The position numbers were made by a program, and so were the translations under genes. From Coenobita brevimanus (taxonomy: Eukaryota > Arthropoda > Malacostraca > Decapoda > Coenobitidae), in contig CM064697.1 of assembly GCA_032717465.1 (NCBI GenBank), positions 4,227,001 through 4,291,000 of the forward strand: a stretch of 64,000 nt of DNA, written 5' to 3'. Below, piece by piece: positions 1-10,787 of the stretch (the stretch's first letter is position 1; the number at the start of each line of letters is the position of its first letter). A model generated the notes under the pieces. The model had not been told where the DNA came from, made no database searches, and saw only the letters and a list, made by a program, of their open reading frames with translations.

Positions 1-599
1 ACTCAGTGTGATTTGCTGGTGAATAAACTATTAAAAGAAAAAAATGGAGAGTAGAGGTGGTTGGTGAAAAAGATGGCTAGTGCTGTGAATTTCCAGGTGC
101 AAAGCAGAGGATTCAAACACTGCAAGAGATTTGCACAAAGATGTGTTGGTACAAGCTGGTGAAGACAGTTGGTGTGAGTTTGAAGATAGGAGATGGACCA
201 GAGTGAAGGAAGGGCAAATGAATAGGCTGTATGTGAGAAAGTTGAGTATGGAAGTTGAGGAAGTAAAAGAATTGACCAAAGATAGGATTGGGTGGATGAA
301 GTATCTGTGGAAATAATAACGACAGTAGTTTCATGCATTTTCCCTTTTATAATTCAAAGTGGATTGATTCTCTCCATCTTCAAGACATATAAAAAGAAGA
401 AAGTATTTGTAGTACATCAACCCCAGTCTGTCAAGTCGAGCAGACCCATTAACCACCGGCACTGGCAGGCTTCACCCCTGCAGGGCTGGCCTGTTCAGTA
501 AACCAATATTCCCTTGTGGACAGTGCCCCACAGCAGCAAGGCATGGGGAAGTTTGTGAAGGTTTGGTTCTTGGATGGTTGCCACATTTGCATCTCGACC
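1..599. other. Left flank, no gene recognised
   Basis: This stretch lies in the YKT6 gene region, upstream of the first visible exon, and should be intronic. Short open frames exist on both strands, but none shows a known domain or a splice-site context. The first 300 bases are purine-rich on the + strand. Nothing else can be supported. Confidence 0.4.
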
Positions 600-792
600 C
601 AGTTAACAGGGGCACCATAGTAGGCTCCACATCACCCTGTTGTTTGGTTGTATGGTTATCAACCAACTTTGTTAATGGTTGTATGGGTTACAGGAAACCA
701 TTAAGCTTATCACTTAGTATAGAGTCACCTAAGGAAGAAATGGGCAGCACTGCAAGTGAGTGGATGGTGGTTGCCACCACCTACTTAGTATG
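600..792 (-). repeat. Dispersed repeat, family B, copy 1
   Basis: The reverse complement of this stretch aligns by eye with 2028-2292. Shared blocks include GTGACTCTA, AATGGTTTCCTG, CCATCCACTCACT and a GGTTATNNNACCATACAACC-like segment. Part of the same family recurs at 5550-5655. No coding potential is seen. It is probably a non-autonomous transposable element whose type could not be determined. Confidence 0.5.
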
Positions 793-954
793 AGTTGCTA
801 GGGCATGAGGTTGTAGTATTGGCAGAGTCCTTCAAGCCCAGAAGAAGCAGAGGACCATGAGAAGAGGCTTCTCCGTATTTGTGGACTAATATTCACCATT
901 TCTGATGTGATACACTGTAGGTATCACTTTATTTTTATTTATTTATTTTTTTTA

Positions 955-1462
955 TAATTAATGTGAGCATGGAAGTGAAAAAGTTACTACATGGCAGTAT
1001 TGTGATACCAACTCTAACGTATGGAAGTGAAATTTGGACGTTGTTGGAAGGACACAAGTTAAGAGTGAGAGCAGTGGAAATGAGTTATTTAAGAGGAGCC
1101 TGTGGAGTCACATGGAGAGATAGGCTGACAAATGAAGATATAAAGGAGCATTGTGGTGTGGATGTGGATGTGATTGGAAGCATTAGGAGGAATACACTGT
1201 GGTGGTTTGGCCATGTGGAGAGGATGGAGAGTGAAAGACTGACGAAGAGAGTGTATGTGAGTGAGGTGGAGGGGGGGAGAGGGAGGGGGAGGCTGAGGAT
1301 GAGATGGAGGGATGGGGTGGAGAGGTATATGAGAGAGGGGGATGTGAAATGGGAGCAGGGCAGTGAAATGGTGAGGGACAGGGCAATGTGGAGGCGATTT
1401 GTTTGTGGCCACCCCGAACGGGATTGAGGCGTCTGGCAATAGATACCGGTAGATAGATAGAT
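955..1462 (+). mobile_element. LINE 3' end (family A), truncated
   Basis: An open frame at 963-1427 reads as the C-terminal tail of a non-LTR retrotransposon reverse-transcriptase protein. It has the motif TYGSEIW, then a block with a WWFGHVERM motif typical of such tails, then RGRPRMRWRDGVE-like and MWRRFV blocks. The open frame is intact here but lacks the catalytic RT domain, so this is a 5'-truncated copy. The 3' end carries GGCGTCTGGCAATAGATA followed by GATA repeats. The same 3' junction occurs in the minus-strand copy near 9872, which marks one family with a GATA-type tail. It sits in YKT6 intronic DNA and is not part of that gene. Confidence 0.8.
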
Positions 1463-1630
1463 GCCTTTGGTGCCATATGGAGAGTTGTGAACATAGCAAA
1501 ATCATATCCAAATCCAAAAACTTATCTCTACAACAAACCAGGACTGAACCTATGACCACACGGCCCCTAACCTTTCTCTGTATTCACACCGCCACTAAGT
1601 ACGGGTATTTAAGTCACTGTTGAATTTCAG

Positions 1631-1801
1631 GTTCTGGATGATTTTGCACTGAAAGTACCATCCCACCTGTGGCCCATCACAGAGGAATCAGCCATTCCTT
1701 ACACAGAGCTCCCTGCAACTCTAACTAAATGGCAGAATCCACGTGAGGCAGACTCTCTTACTAAGGTTCAAGAGGAGGTTGAGGAAACCAAGATCATTTT
1801 G
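1631..1801 (+). CDS. Ykt6: YKT6 R-SNARE, internal exon (end of longin domain, start of SNARE motif)
   Basis: This exon has 57 codons in phase 0, flanked by acceptor TTTCAG and donor GTAAGT. It starts VLDDFALKVPS and ends EETKIIL. The block QNPREADSLTKVQ is characteristic of YKT6, the longin-type R-SNARE that acts in ER-Golgi, intra-Golgi, endosomal and autophagosome-lysosome fusion. The first half is the C-terminal part of the longin domain, and the last 20 or so residues begin the coiled-coil SNARE motif. It joins in frame to the exon at 6503. The earlier exons, covering most of the longin domain, lie left of the window. Family assignment is firm; the gene is partial because of the window edge. 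Confidence 0.93.
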
Positions 1802-1916
1802 GTAAGTTACGACATATGTGAACTACAGTAGTTTTTTAATGTATGTGCAGTCAGTGTAACTGGGGACATGAATGTAAACTCAACTACTATAGGGTAAAGT
1901 CACCAGTTAGCACACA

Positions 1917-1919
<3 letters not shown>

Positions 1920-1948
<29 letters not shown>
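1920..1948. repeat. Poly-T run
   Basis: A run of about 29 T residues, in intronic DNA 120 bases after the YKT6 exon donor. Confidence 0.9.
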
Positions 1949-1953
<5 letters not shown>

Positions 1954-2027
1954 TGTCAGCAGAACTTAGCAAAGTCTAGATTATTAGTTATAGGCTCAAT
2001 ATATTAAGGAATGTTTGTTCTTATGTG

Positions 2028-2292
2028 GTAGGTGGGGACACTAACCATCCACTCACTCAGTGTAGTGCTGCTGTTGGGTGTCTGCACTTTCCTCTCCTCC
2101 ATCCTTCTTTCCTTCATTTTTTCCTCGTCCTTCTGCCTACGGGTGTCTTTACACTCCCTCTTCTGTCTTTCTTTCCCTCATTCTTTCCTTTTCCTTCTGC
2201 CTGTGGGTGACTCTACACTGAGTGACAAGCCAAATGGTTTCTTGTACACCAGGAAACCATTTACTATGCTGGGTGGTAACCATATAACCATA
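2028..2292 (+). repeat. Dispersed repeat, family B, copy 2
   Basis: This aligns with the reverse complement of 600-792 and, at its right end, with the reverse complement of about 5550-5655. It contains an internal CT-rich insert (2085-2205) with a partial duplication of CTTCTGCCTNNGGGTG. Shared blocks are CCATCCACTCACTCAG, GGTGACTCTACACTGAGTG and ACCAGGAAACCATTTA. Origin unknown. Confidence 0.5.
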
Positions 2293-2296
2293 TTTG

Positions 2297-2508
2297 GCTC
2301 CTGGTGGTTTAGTGGGTAATTACGGTGCTTCAATCAGATTGAACCTGTGTAGGTTTATATCCAAGGGGTGGTTGGGGTTTATTGCTCTTGTAATGCCACT
2401 CAGGGATGAGTGAAGCTCGTCACTTATCTTAAATGTCAGGACTTTTGCCTAGCCTCGGGCTCCTATGCTCCTCATGGGGCAATGTAGGATTGGATGATGA
2501 ATGAATGT
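2297..2508 (+). mobile_element. Probable tRNA-derived SINE (single copy)
   Basis: Positions 2303-2372 contain an A-box-like TGGTTTAGTGGG and, about 45 bases on, a B-box-like GGTTTATATCC, the spacing of a tRNA-type RNA polymerase III promoter. The body continues to a tail of short GATGATGAATGAATG repeats. Only one copy is seen in the window, so boundaries are approximate. Alternative: a chance tRNA-like match inside another repeat. Confidence 0.45.
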
Positions 2509-3084
2509 TGTTCTTCAGCATATAGAAAGGAAAGCAAAATACTGTACATCCATACATTTCAGGGGGGGAAACTGTTAAAAGTTGTTGTGTACTTTTATTT
2601 TTTATTATTATTATTATTTTTTTATAGCACACGTTCTTCTCCTAACAGTACGCAAGACCATTACCCCTTTGTACTTTAAATTTCATGTTGTCCTACAAAT
2701 ATGTTATAAGAATGCTTCTCATGACTGTTTTGGTGTATGAAGTTTCTTTGCAGAATGCTTTTGTAACATGGTTATTTTATATGAAAAGAAAAAATAAGAA
2801 AACTTAAAGGTCTTGGCATATAACCCTTAAAAGGCAAGCTACTTTCTGGTTTAACATCTGGTATAACATTCATAAGTGGAGCAGAACAGCTGAAAAAAAA
2901 AAATAATGTAATGTTACTCGCTTCAAATTGTTCGCGGGCCGGGTGATGGTGTGAGGTAATTGAGAGGAGTTGTAGCACATCAAGGTCACTCTTACTGGGT
3001 GGTGGCTGAGAGCTGGTGGGCAGAGAGTCTCGTTTTCCATTCTTACTTGTAACAGCAGACTAAAAAATATTAAATTTACATTCT

Positions 3085-3285
3085 GTACAGTCGAAGACAC
3101 AGCTACCTTCCCAGTTCCATCTGATGAAAATTTACACCTCGCAAAATTCAATAGAAACCCTGTCTCTACTTGTGCTTGTTTCAAATGGTTCTATTTTCTC
3201 ATATATATTCTTCATACTTTGGGAAGATGGTTTCCTCTTAAATTGTACATTGGTCTGTGTCTTCATGGTGCACTTTGAACACTAC
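3085..3285 (+). repeat. Dispersed repeat, family K, copy 1
   Basis: This matches 8692-8850 in the same orientation. Shared blocks include TACCTTCCCAG(T/C)TCCATCTGA, GAAAATTT, the end of a CTGTCTCTAC segment and CATACTTTGGGAAGAT. The short open frame inside it is not conserved between the copies. Type of element unknown. Confidence 0.6.
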
Positions 3286-3905
3286 ATATCATATACATGT
3301 AAAATTTTTATCTCCCATCTCTGCGGTTATAATTTTACTCATGAAAATACACCTATTCCCCACTATTCAACAGTGATGTGTTCCATAAAAAGTGGTTGAA
3401 TAATGAATTGGTCGAATAACGAACTGATTTTTCCCAAAAGATAGTTAAGAAATAGGGGGGTTCGGTTCCTGACCACCTTCATCATTCAAATAATAATCAG
3501 TAAAGATGGAAAAAATACTAGTACCGGTATATGTGAATGAAAGTGACACATGGATTTGAGCTGTTTTCTTAATGACCTACATTCTCAAGGAAAATTATTT
3601 TGGTACTACATACATCTCAGATGATTGACATTTAATTTTCGATCAAAAAAATATTGGAGAACAAACAAACTATACATACATAGCGTTGTCAAAGAAAGTT
3701 GCCTGAACGCCTTCAATAGCATGTTTATTGCCAATCCCGCCAACTGGACATGACGTCACCACACCAACCAAACTTAAATATAGCTGCAGCGCAACCCTTG
3801 TCTCGATTCTCGTAAGTGCAGATTTTTACCTACTCGTTAAACAGGCGGTGGTGCAAATTCCAACACCTCCTGTTAGTGAATTCTCTTTAAGCGACTGTCC
3901 ATTAA

Positions 3906-4643
3906 CCCGCCCCGTCCCGGAGACGTGAATTCACGTCCTCACATGATGTGCACTCATATCCCGGAGACATAAATTAACGCGACAACATTGCAAGGTCCCT
4001 AATTTGCACAATTTTCAATTTTCACGAGTGATTTTTGGCATGTATACACGGGACACCTTCCTCTACAAGATGCCAGGCAGGGACAATGCCTTACCCTGCA
4101 TGACCTTTTCTCAGCAATTCACCTGTTATCAGTGACCTGGCCAGTAAAGCCTTGTCATGCCACGGTACGAAATTCAGGGCCAGAGTGATTCCCCAATCGA
4201 TGACAATGTGGAGGACAACCATTAGAGGAAGAAACAGTCAGAAATGATGATCAGGTAATGTGGCAAAAAAAGGTCAGGAATGGTGATGAGTAAGTGAGTG
4301 AAACATTGCTTATAATGCCTATATTACCGTTGAAAACCAATATACTCTCGTACTACATATAAATTCGTACCAAATAAATAAATAAATACCATTTATGAGT
4401 GGTGTAGAATAGTTATCCTTCCATAGAACTCGTTTTCTTTGCAGCCAGCCTGATAGAAAACCCTGTAAGGTAAGGAGGTACTCCTACCTGGATCGAGTAT
4501 TTTAAACCTCAGGTGAGCGATTTCTCTATGAATTTTCGATGTTTCTCACCAAAAGTGGATGTTTGAGCCAAAAAAAGAAAAAAGGTCCAAAAATGTCGGG
4601 ACTGGGGCGTACCACTGCCCAGAAAACATCGGGATGGGGCGGG
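3906..4643. mobile_element. piggyBac-like non-autonomous element
   Basis: Terminal inverted repeats CCCGCCCC(G/A)TCCCG are flanked on both sides by TTAA (3902-3905 and 4644-4647), the target-site signature of piggyBac transposons. Just inside the left end is the palindrome GACGTGAATTCACGTC, and a second CCCGGAGAC follows at about 3960. At 738 bp it is too short for a transposase. The interior includes a stretch near 4190-4260 that could be the remnant of an acidic N-terminus, but no open frame survives. Confidence 0.7.
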
Positions 4644-5056
4644 TTAACCAGGACTTGCCTGTACACTGGCCGTGGATGATGTCATACAGGTGTGTCACAG
4701 GCACTTGGTAACCAAACCCTGCGCATGTTTCAGCCAACCACACGTCAAAGGTGTACAATTTTTTGGCATTTGAGTATCATACTCTTCCAATATTATTTCC
4801 AAGTGCAGGCTGAGCATGCTTTGGTTGAAAATGATGTCTGTTTTCATGGTCATCCAACCTCTTGGTCAGAGGTGTTTCATAATATCTGCCACCTCCGCAT
4901 GAAAGTACATACTTTGAGGGACAGTGAGATAGCATTATCTTCATTTTTAGAGGGATGGTGCTTGTTTATCATACTCCATGCAGGGTCTCATATATGAATG
5001 AGTTTGAGGTTAAGAAGTGTTGTGGAAGGCCAAGATGATGGTGGATAGACAGTGTA

Positions 5057-5717
5057 CAGTAAATGATCAATTTAACAAACTAATTCAGCCATCCCTTATT
5101 CAGTTATCTTGAATTTTCCGCTAAATTGAGTTCCATAACCAACGTTCACATATAAAGGAAACTTTTCTGGTATTTTGAAGTACTTTCTGCTAAATCCTTG
5201 AAGCCAGTGGTCTAGCAGAGTTCCTGGCAATGCACACCCAAACCTAGCAAACTATGCTAACTCTCAGTGCTACACTCAGCAGTCTGAACACATAATTAAA
5301 ACTCCCACTTAAATGCATTATTGTGTACATATGAAGAGTGATACATACAGTACTGCCTAGTAATGAGATATGCACACATAAAGAATAAGGTGAGGATAGT
5401 AGTGTACCAAATATAGTGCTGTAGTATAATAAATAGGGATAGTAAACTACAGTAATGCTTACCTCCAAAAGTAGGGTGTCTGCACTTTTTACAGAAAAAT
5501 GCTGACACAGTTAGCCATACTGGCTCCCCGAAACCTGTGTCAGGCCTGGGTGTGGTTTAGTCACAGTCAGAGTCACCCTCCATCAGCACACAGGCACCAT
5601 AATTTGGTTAAATGGTTACCACCCAGCATTTTAAATGGTTTCCTGGTGTACAAAAAAAAAAAGATTCCGTTATCGGGCTTCTGCTAAGTCGGTATTTGTT
5701 AAATTGATTGTCTTCTG
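5057..5717. mobile_element. Tigger/pogo-like MITE
   Basis: Both ends begin CAG and carry related inverted termini (CAGTAAATGATCAATTTAAC on the left, the reverse complement of GTTAAATTGATTGTCTTCTG on the right), each next to a TA dinucleotide. The left 120 bases match the reverse complement of the right end of the element at 11601-12949, and the right end matches that element's left end. They are therefore the same family in opposite orientation. No transposase frame is present. A family B fragment lies inside, at about 5550-5655. Confidence 0.7.
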
Positions 5718-6502
5718 TACTGGTAAGTGAATGTATTAATGAGCAAGGATTGAAAAGTAAGGAAACAATTATTAACTAGGGATAGAAATGAATAGATGAA
5801 ATATGTGTGATAATGAACGGTCAGTGACAAGTTCACATTTTACTTTACGTCTGCCCATCACTTCCCTTGGCTGACTGATATTCCTTAGCTGAGAGAGGCC
5901 TGCTATGTTTCTCTGCCCATATATGGTTTGCCATAATATGATACATCAAGAACAAAAATGGCAGAAATTCCTTCAGTGTAAAGCAGAGACAGTGACATAG
6001 TAAGTGAACAGATATATATCCCCCCCCCTTTTTTTTTTTTTTTTTCCAATTAATGGAATGGCTCTGTTCCACAATTTTATAAAGGGCATTTTGTGTTGAT
6101 TGACCTGTGAGATTAAACAAAGTATTTTGAAGGTTTGAATGATTAGTCAGTAGATGTGTGGCCCATTGCACTAACGTTTTCTAGGTTTTCTGTTTTCGTG
6201 TTCCTGATTCTGGAGCCCTCTCACACCATGTGGGAAAGGTGATGATTAGGATGATGACAAACACAATTGTTGGAAATTAGTTATATTTAAAAACAGTAAC
6301 AATGGCAATGTAAGTGTAAAGTTTTATGAGTTTGTATTATTTTGACTTATAGAGCTTTGCCATTGCTGAGAAAATTATCTGTCACTGTTAAGAATGAAAT
6401 GCTGTATATAAGTGTGATAAAATGTCAGTGAAATTGTTATAAGATTATATAACTTTTAGAGTTGTAAATATTACCGTACTCTTTGATTATTTTTTTCTGC
6501 AG

Positions 6503-6640
6503 CATAAAACCATCAATGCAGTCCTGGAGCGTGGAGAGAAATTAGATGACTTAGTAAGCAAATCTGAAAACCTAAGCCTTCAGTCAAAGACATTCTACAA
6601 GACAGCTCGGAAAACCAACTCTTGCTGCAGTTTTGGATAA
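6503..6640 (+). CDS. Ykt6: YKT6 R-SNARE, terminal exon
   Basis: This exon has 45 codons plus TAA and begins [18 protein letters not shown] directly after the acceptor CTGCAG. It completes the R-SNARE coiled coil. The arginine in LERGEKL is at the position of the ionic zero layer. The end [10 protein letters not shown] matches the YKT6 family, whose paired cysteines are lipidated to hold the protein, which has no transmembrane segment, on membranes. Unusually, the last four residues are C-S-F-G, whereas a farnesylation CAAX box normally ends in M, S, Q, A or C. The exon continues the phase-0 reading from 1631-1801, giving 102 visible residues of a protein usually close to 198 long. Confidence 0.93.
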   Translation, partial: HKTINAVLERGEKLDDLVSKSENLSLQSKTFYKTARKTNSCCSFG

Positions 6641-7240
6641 CAGGGGACACTTCCTGTAACTGAAGTTTAAGTAGGGACGAATCTGCGTAATGTAATGCAT
6701 CGACCTGTGGTGTACTGATGAACATCCTCACTGATTTTTTTAGAAGGGGCAATCAAATTCCTCTTTGCTAGGAGTGTATATCAGAATACAGTCGGACTTA
6801 TTTAACACCCTATTTCAAGATTTCATTTTGAGGTTATTGCATCTTTAAAATCTTACTCTCTCTATATCCATGAATCAGCTGCTAGTGTTTCCTTCACCCT
6901 GAGTCCACACCTAGCTTGTAGGTTTTCAATGTCATCATTTCATTTAGTAATTTGATGCTTATGCTTCATTATTTAAAACAGCGTTTGAGTCATTATTAGG
7001 ATATAGTATGCTGGTATACACTGGTGGCATTGAAGATTAAGATGGATTTTGACCAAAAATCATGAAATTGTTCAGTCTTATTAGATGGTGTAAAGAAATC
7101 TAGTTGTCACATTCATCCTCTGTATCAATTCATTGTTGTTATTACTTGCTGAAATCTTAATGAGAACAAAAAGCAGTGACCATAAGTAAGAATACCTGTT
7201 TTTGATATATTATGACCTAATAAAAAATTTCTAATGTTAA
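6641..7240 (+). other. YKT6 3' untranslated region
   Basis: AT-rich non-coding sequence after the stop codon. The first good polyadenylation signal is AATAAA at 7219-7224, followed by the GT-rich sequence AAGTGTCCTGAGGCATGTTTCTTTT. A second AATAAA lies at 7933-7938. The exact 3' end is inferred; no cleavage site can be read from sequence alone. Confidence 0.6.
7219..7224 (+). other. Polyadenylation signal AATAAA
   Basis: A canonical hexamer about 580 bases after the YKT6 stop codon, with a GT/T-rich element 15-40 bases downstream. It is the best candidate for the end of the YKT6 transcript. AATAAA also occurs by chance in this AT-rich region. Confidence 0.5.
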
Positions 7241-7327
7241 GTGTCCTGAGGCATGTTTCTTTTTAGCAATAAGTTATAGGACTGAGTTGTAGAGTATCTC
7301 CTTCATTTGAATGATGTTTTAGTTTAA

Positions 7328-7469
7328 TTTATTCTGGCTACCCCCAGAACATTTTATTAAAGTTAGGGAAACTGTTAGTACGAATGGGTAAATGAACACT
7401 TCATCTAATCATGCCATTTACAAGGGTCTCTTGTAAGCAGAATAAAATTTCTGGAGGTAGCAAGAATAA
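7328..7469. repeat. Family F inverted-arm repeat, pair 1
   Basis: The left arm TTATTCTGGCTACCCCCAG, continuing to ATTTTATT, is matched by the right arm (7436-7469), whose reverse complement reads TTATTCTTGCTACCTCCAG, continuing to AATTTTATTCTGC. The arms are about 35 bases and the whole unit 142 bp. It lies about 100 bp beyond the predicted YKT6 transcript end. See the family F finding for the other copies. Confidence 0.65.
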
Positions 7470-7740
7470 CACCAGAAAATACATTGCTGGGTTCGAGGGG
7501 TTGACCAAGATTGATGCATGAAACTAGTCCTTCCAGTAAGCCATGCTGTTGCAGAGCAAATTTTGGTTATACAAAGTTAGTATTACTGCTCTTTGTATTC
7601 CATGAAACATCGCTTTTGCAGTAAAATGTCCTGACATTGCTTGTTTTGTATACTGATTTTTTTTTTTTTTAATACCAATACACTACAGTGTATTACTTTT
7701 CATCACTGTGAGATTGTTTTAGAACCATGGTTGACTACTC

Positions 7741-7771
<31 letters not shown>
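7741..7771. repeat. Poly-T run
   Basis: About 31 T residues. It may be the reverse-strand poly-A tail of a retroposed sequence, but no body was recognised next to it. Confidence 0.9.
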
Positions 7772-7774
<3 letters not shown>

Positions 7775-8285
7775 TACAGACATTTTCTTTGGGAGATAAT
7801 GTTGCAGGTTTGTTCACATTTTTGATGTGATAAATAGCAGATGATTGCATCATTCATGGGAGTAGGCAGGATTTTATTCAGTGGAGAGCAGGGGGTTTTC
7901 TCACCTGAATACAGTTGCCTGATGGCAGCCACAATAAAAATTCCCATTTCTCTATGTCATTCTGTCTTGTGTGCAGTGACTTTGAGTGGATGCTCTTCTT
8001 TTAAAAGATGAGAGAAGGAGGAGGGAGAGAGCAGGATTGAATGACAACTGAAGTGGCTGTCAATCAAAATTTCTCTTCTCATATCACCCTGGTAGTTGTG
8101 CTGCCAGGTTTATTTTGGTCAGTCATCCACCCTGCAAAATTTTGAAAAAGAGGGAGGGAAAGTTGCAGAGAAAGAACAGCCTCATGCTCTCGTGAACACC
8201 AGTGCTTTCCAATACCCTCCCATCCCACCTCAGTACCATGTTGTCCATATCTCCCTTAACCAACTCTTCTGGGAGGACCAGGAAA

Positions 8286-8288
<3 letters not shown>

Positions 8289-8325
<37 letters not shown>
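8289..8325. repeat. Poly-T run
   Basis: About 37 T residues in intergenic DNA. No adjacent retroposon body was recognised. Confidence 0.9.
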
Positions 8326-8329
<4 letters not shown>

Positions 8330-8691
8330 ACCATGTTTCATATATTTATCACAGTTAATCAGTCATGTAATGGCTTAATGTTTGGTATACCCATACTTCA
8401 GCATGTAGCTACTCTTTCATTTCAAATTACAATAGTAATATTTTTCACTCCACCCACTCATCATCCAGTTCTTTATTGTCCTATCGAGAGAGAGATCTAG
8501 GGGTAGGCTGCTCAGTTTAGATGTTTAAGACAAGAGTTACCAGCCACTTGCATTTGAATGGCATTATGTGAACAGCTAATTAGCCATCCCCTTATGGGTC
8601 ACAACTGGGTGGAGTGCCTTAACTCACTAAATGGAGGTATTGTACATTTATATTGTGTTTTTGAGTGTAACAGGCCTAATAGTATTTACAG

Positions 8692-8850
8692 TCACATTAG
8701 CAGTTATCTTCCCAGCTCCATCTGAAGAAAATTTTCAACTGGCGAAAACTCAGTCTCTACCAGTGTGTTTCCGATGCTTCAATTTTTCCGTTATGTATTC
8801 ATCATACTTTGGGAAGATATTGGTGTCTGTGCCTGTACTTTACCATCTCA
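8692..8850 (+). repeat. Dispersed repeat, family K, copy 2
   Basis: This is the second copy of the repeat at 3085-3285, in the same orientation. It is diverged by many substitutions and small indels but shares CATACTTTGGGAAGAT and TTCCCAGCTCCATCTGA. Confidence 0.6.
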
Positions 8851-9871
8851 TAACAGTAAAATCAGTTTCTGCAAAGAAAAATAAGAATTCTATATTTTTT
8901 TAAATTTAGAACTTGTAATATAGTACTGTAATATGAAAATCTCTGATGTCCAAGTAAGGCCACCTGATGGTTGAGATTTGCTCTGCTCATATCCTCATTC
9001 ACATCATTTGTAGATATAGATTTATTTTCATCTGAAGCCAAAATCCAACTTATACTTATTTTTATTTATTTATTTTTATTTTTATTATTATTTTTTTTAC
9101 AGCTGCCTTCAGGCTACATCTCTTAGTCTCATGATCACTTAGTCTTTTTACTTTTCTTTTATTAAAAAAATGTTTTGTTTGAGAGATCTAATAATATCCT
9201 CAATGAGCAGTATAGCTTGTGATGTTGCAAGATGACTCATCTGTTATCTGAATATGCATATAATAACGAATGAAAAGGAGATGTTATGCAGTTGATATAT
9301 AGGACATTCTCAAGATGCTGAATTTATTACTGTTGAGTAGCATCATCTGGGATTTTGCAATAGCCAACATCTGTAATGGCAGGTTGTTTCACATGAAGTG
9401 TGCACTGATATAGGTCAGTCTTGCTAGGCAGTCGGGTTACGTGCATGCAAAACCTATTGGATAATGATTGATCTTATGTCAAACACAGGGACTGTAGCAA
9501 TTGTATAAGAGAAATTGGTAATCATGTATGTTTTTTAAAATGGTGCATCATATGGGAATGTAGTGATCCTATAAGCAAAAAATGGTAATTGCATATCGCA
9601 AAAGAGTGTTGAAATGTTAAGAGTCCTTTAAGCAAATAATTGTATAATGGATGATCATAAAACAAGGGTGACCTGTACTTTTTTTTTTTTATGGACTATA
9701 CTGCTCCACTCTCTTCCACATCACATATGGTCTTCCTCTTCCAACATTATCCCTCATTCTCACTTTCACTAGTTGATGGTGGAATGTGTTGATATGCTGC
9801 AGTTGCGTGGTTCATTATTAACCAAATTGTATTGACTGAAAAATTACTCTTTGATTTATGTGTTGCTGAGT
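8851..9871. other. Intergenic, no gene seen
   Basis: AT-rich sequence with T-rich low complexity at 9058-9100 and near 9680. No domain, TIR pair or tRNA-like box was recognised. Confidence 0.5.
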
Positions 9872-10205
9872 CTGTCTATTTATCTATTGCCAGACGCCAT
9901 AATCCTGTAAGGGGTGGCCACGAACAAATCGCCTCCATGTCGCCCTGTCCCTCTCCATTTCACTGCCCTGCTCCCAGATCTCACCCAACTCTCTCACATA
10001 CCACTCCACTCCATTCCTCCATCTCATCCTTGGCCTCCCCCTCCCTCTCACCCCCACCACCTCACTCACATACACTCTCCTCGTCAATCTCTCACTCTCC
10101 TTCCTCTCCACGTGGCCAGACCACCTCAGTGTGTTTCTCCTAATGCTTTTTATCACATCCACATCCACACCACAATGCTCTTTCACTTCGTCATTTGTTA
10201 GTCTG
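9872..10205 (-). mobile_element. LINE 3' end (family A), truncated, minus strand
   Basis: The minus-strand frame 10186-9884 is about 100 residues and closely parallels the tail at 963-1427: KEHCGVDVDVI, LRWSGHVERKESERLT, VYVSEV and RATWRRFVRGHP. The 3' terminus reads GGCGTCTGGCAATAGATA in the minus direction, identical in design to the first copy. It is more strongly 5'-truncated than the copy at 955-1462. Confidence 0.8.
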
Positions 10206-10783
10206 TTGTAGACAATTGTACATAATGTAATAACTTCTCCTTTAGTATATTCACCTCATTTGACAAACTGTTTTTCATTACTGACTAGTTTAATACAGTA
10301 CTGTATATGCTTATAAGTATATGAAAGAATGTGTTTGACTCAAGTTGTTATAGATTTCTGTATTATTTTGCTGTTTTTAGCAATGATACAGTATTTGCAA
10401 ACAACTGGACTCTGCACTTTCCTATTTCATAATTATATATGAAACTGTACAACACTGCTTACTGTACTGACATAGAGTGGCATAGGTAAAAACTACTTTC
10501 ACACTCATTGTGCTCTAACTTCGGAGGTTCGTGGAACATGACACATTTGGCAGTCATCTTGACCTGGGTTCAGTCCTGCCTAGGGCTGATATTTGAAGTA
10601 AGTTTTATACCTTTACATGTTCACACCTTGTTGAGGTTCTCTTGATTTCAGTATTCACACACTCACTCGCTGTCACTTGAATTTTTTTACACATGCACTT
10701 CTCTCCCTGGCTCTTCAAAAGCTGCCCACATCTGTACCTGCATGTGTAGCACAGGATGAGGCTAAATGAGTTATTCAGCAATA
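10206..10783. other. Intergenic, no gene seen
   Basis: AT-rich DNA with frequent TACTGTA-type words. A TTCAGTCC stretch near 10570 resembles a B box, but no partner A box at the right distance was found. Confidence 0.45.
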
Positions 10784-10787
10784 TTAA

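Larger units (their letters stand above)
1802..6502 (+). other. YKT6 last intron
   Basis: A 4.7-kb GT-AG intron with donor GTAAGT and a T-rich acceptor ending TTTTTTCTGCAG. It contains a poly-T run, family B and K repeats, a tRNA-like SINE, a piggyBac-like element and a Tigger-like element, listed separately. The remaining sequence (about 2510-3085, 3290-3900 and 5720-6500) shows nothing beyond AT-rich DNA and a poly-T run near 6030. Confidence 0.85.
7470..8691. other. Intergenic, no gene seen
   Basis: AT-rich DNA between the YKT6 3' end and the next recognisable repeat. It includes poly-T runs near 7660, 7741-7771 and 8289-8325. Two short open frames here carry no domain. Nothing else is supported. 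Confidence 0.5.
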
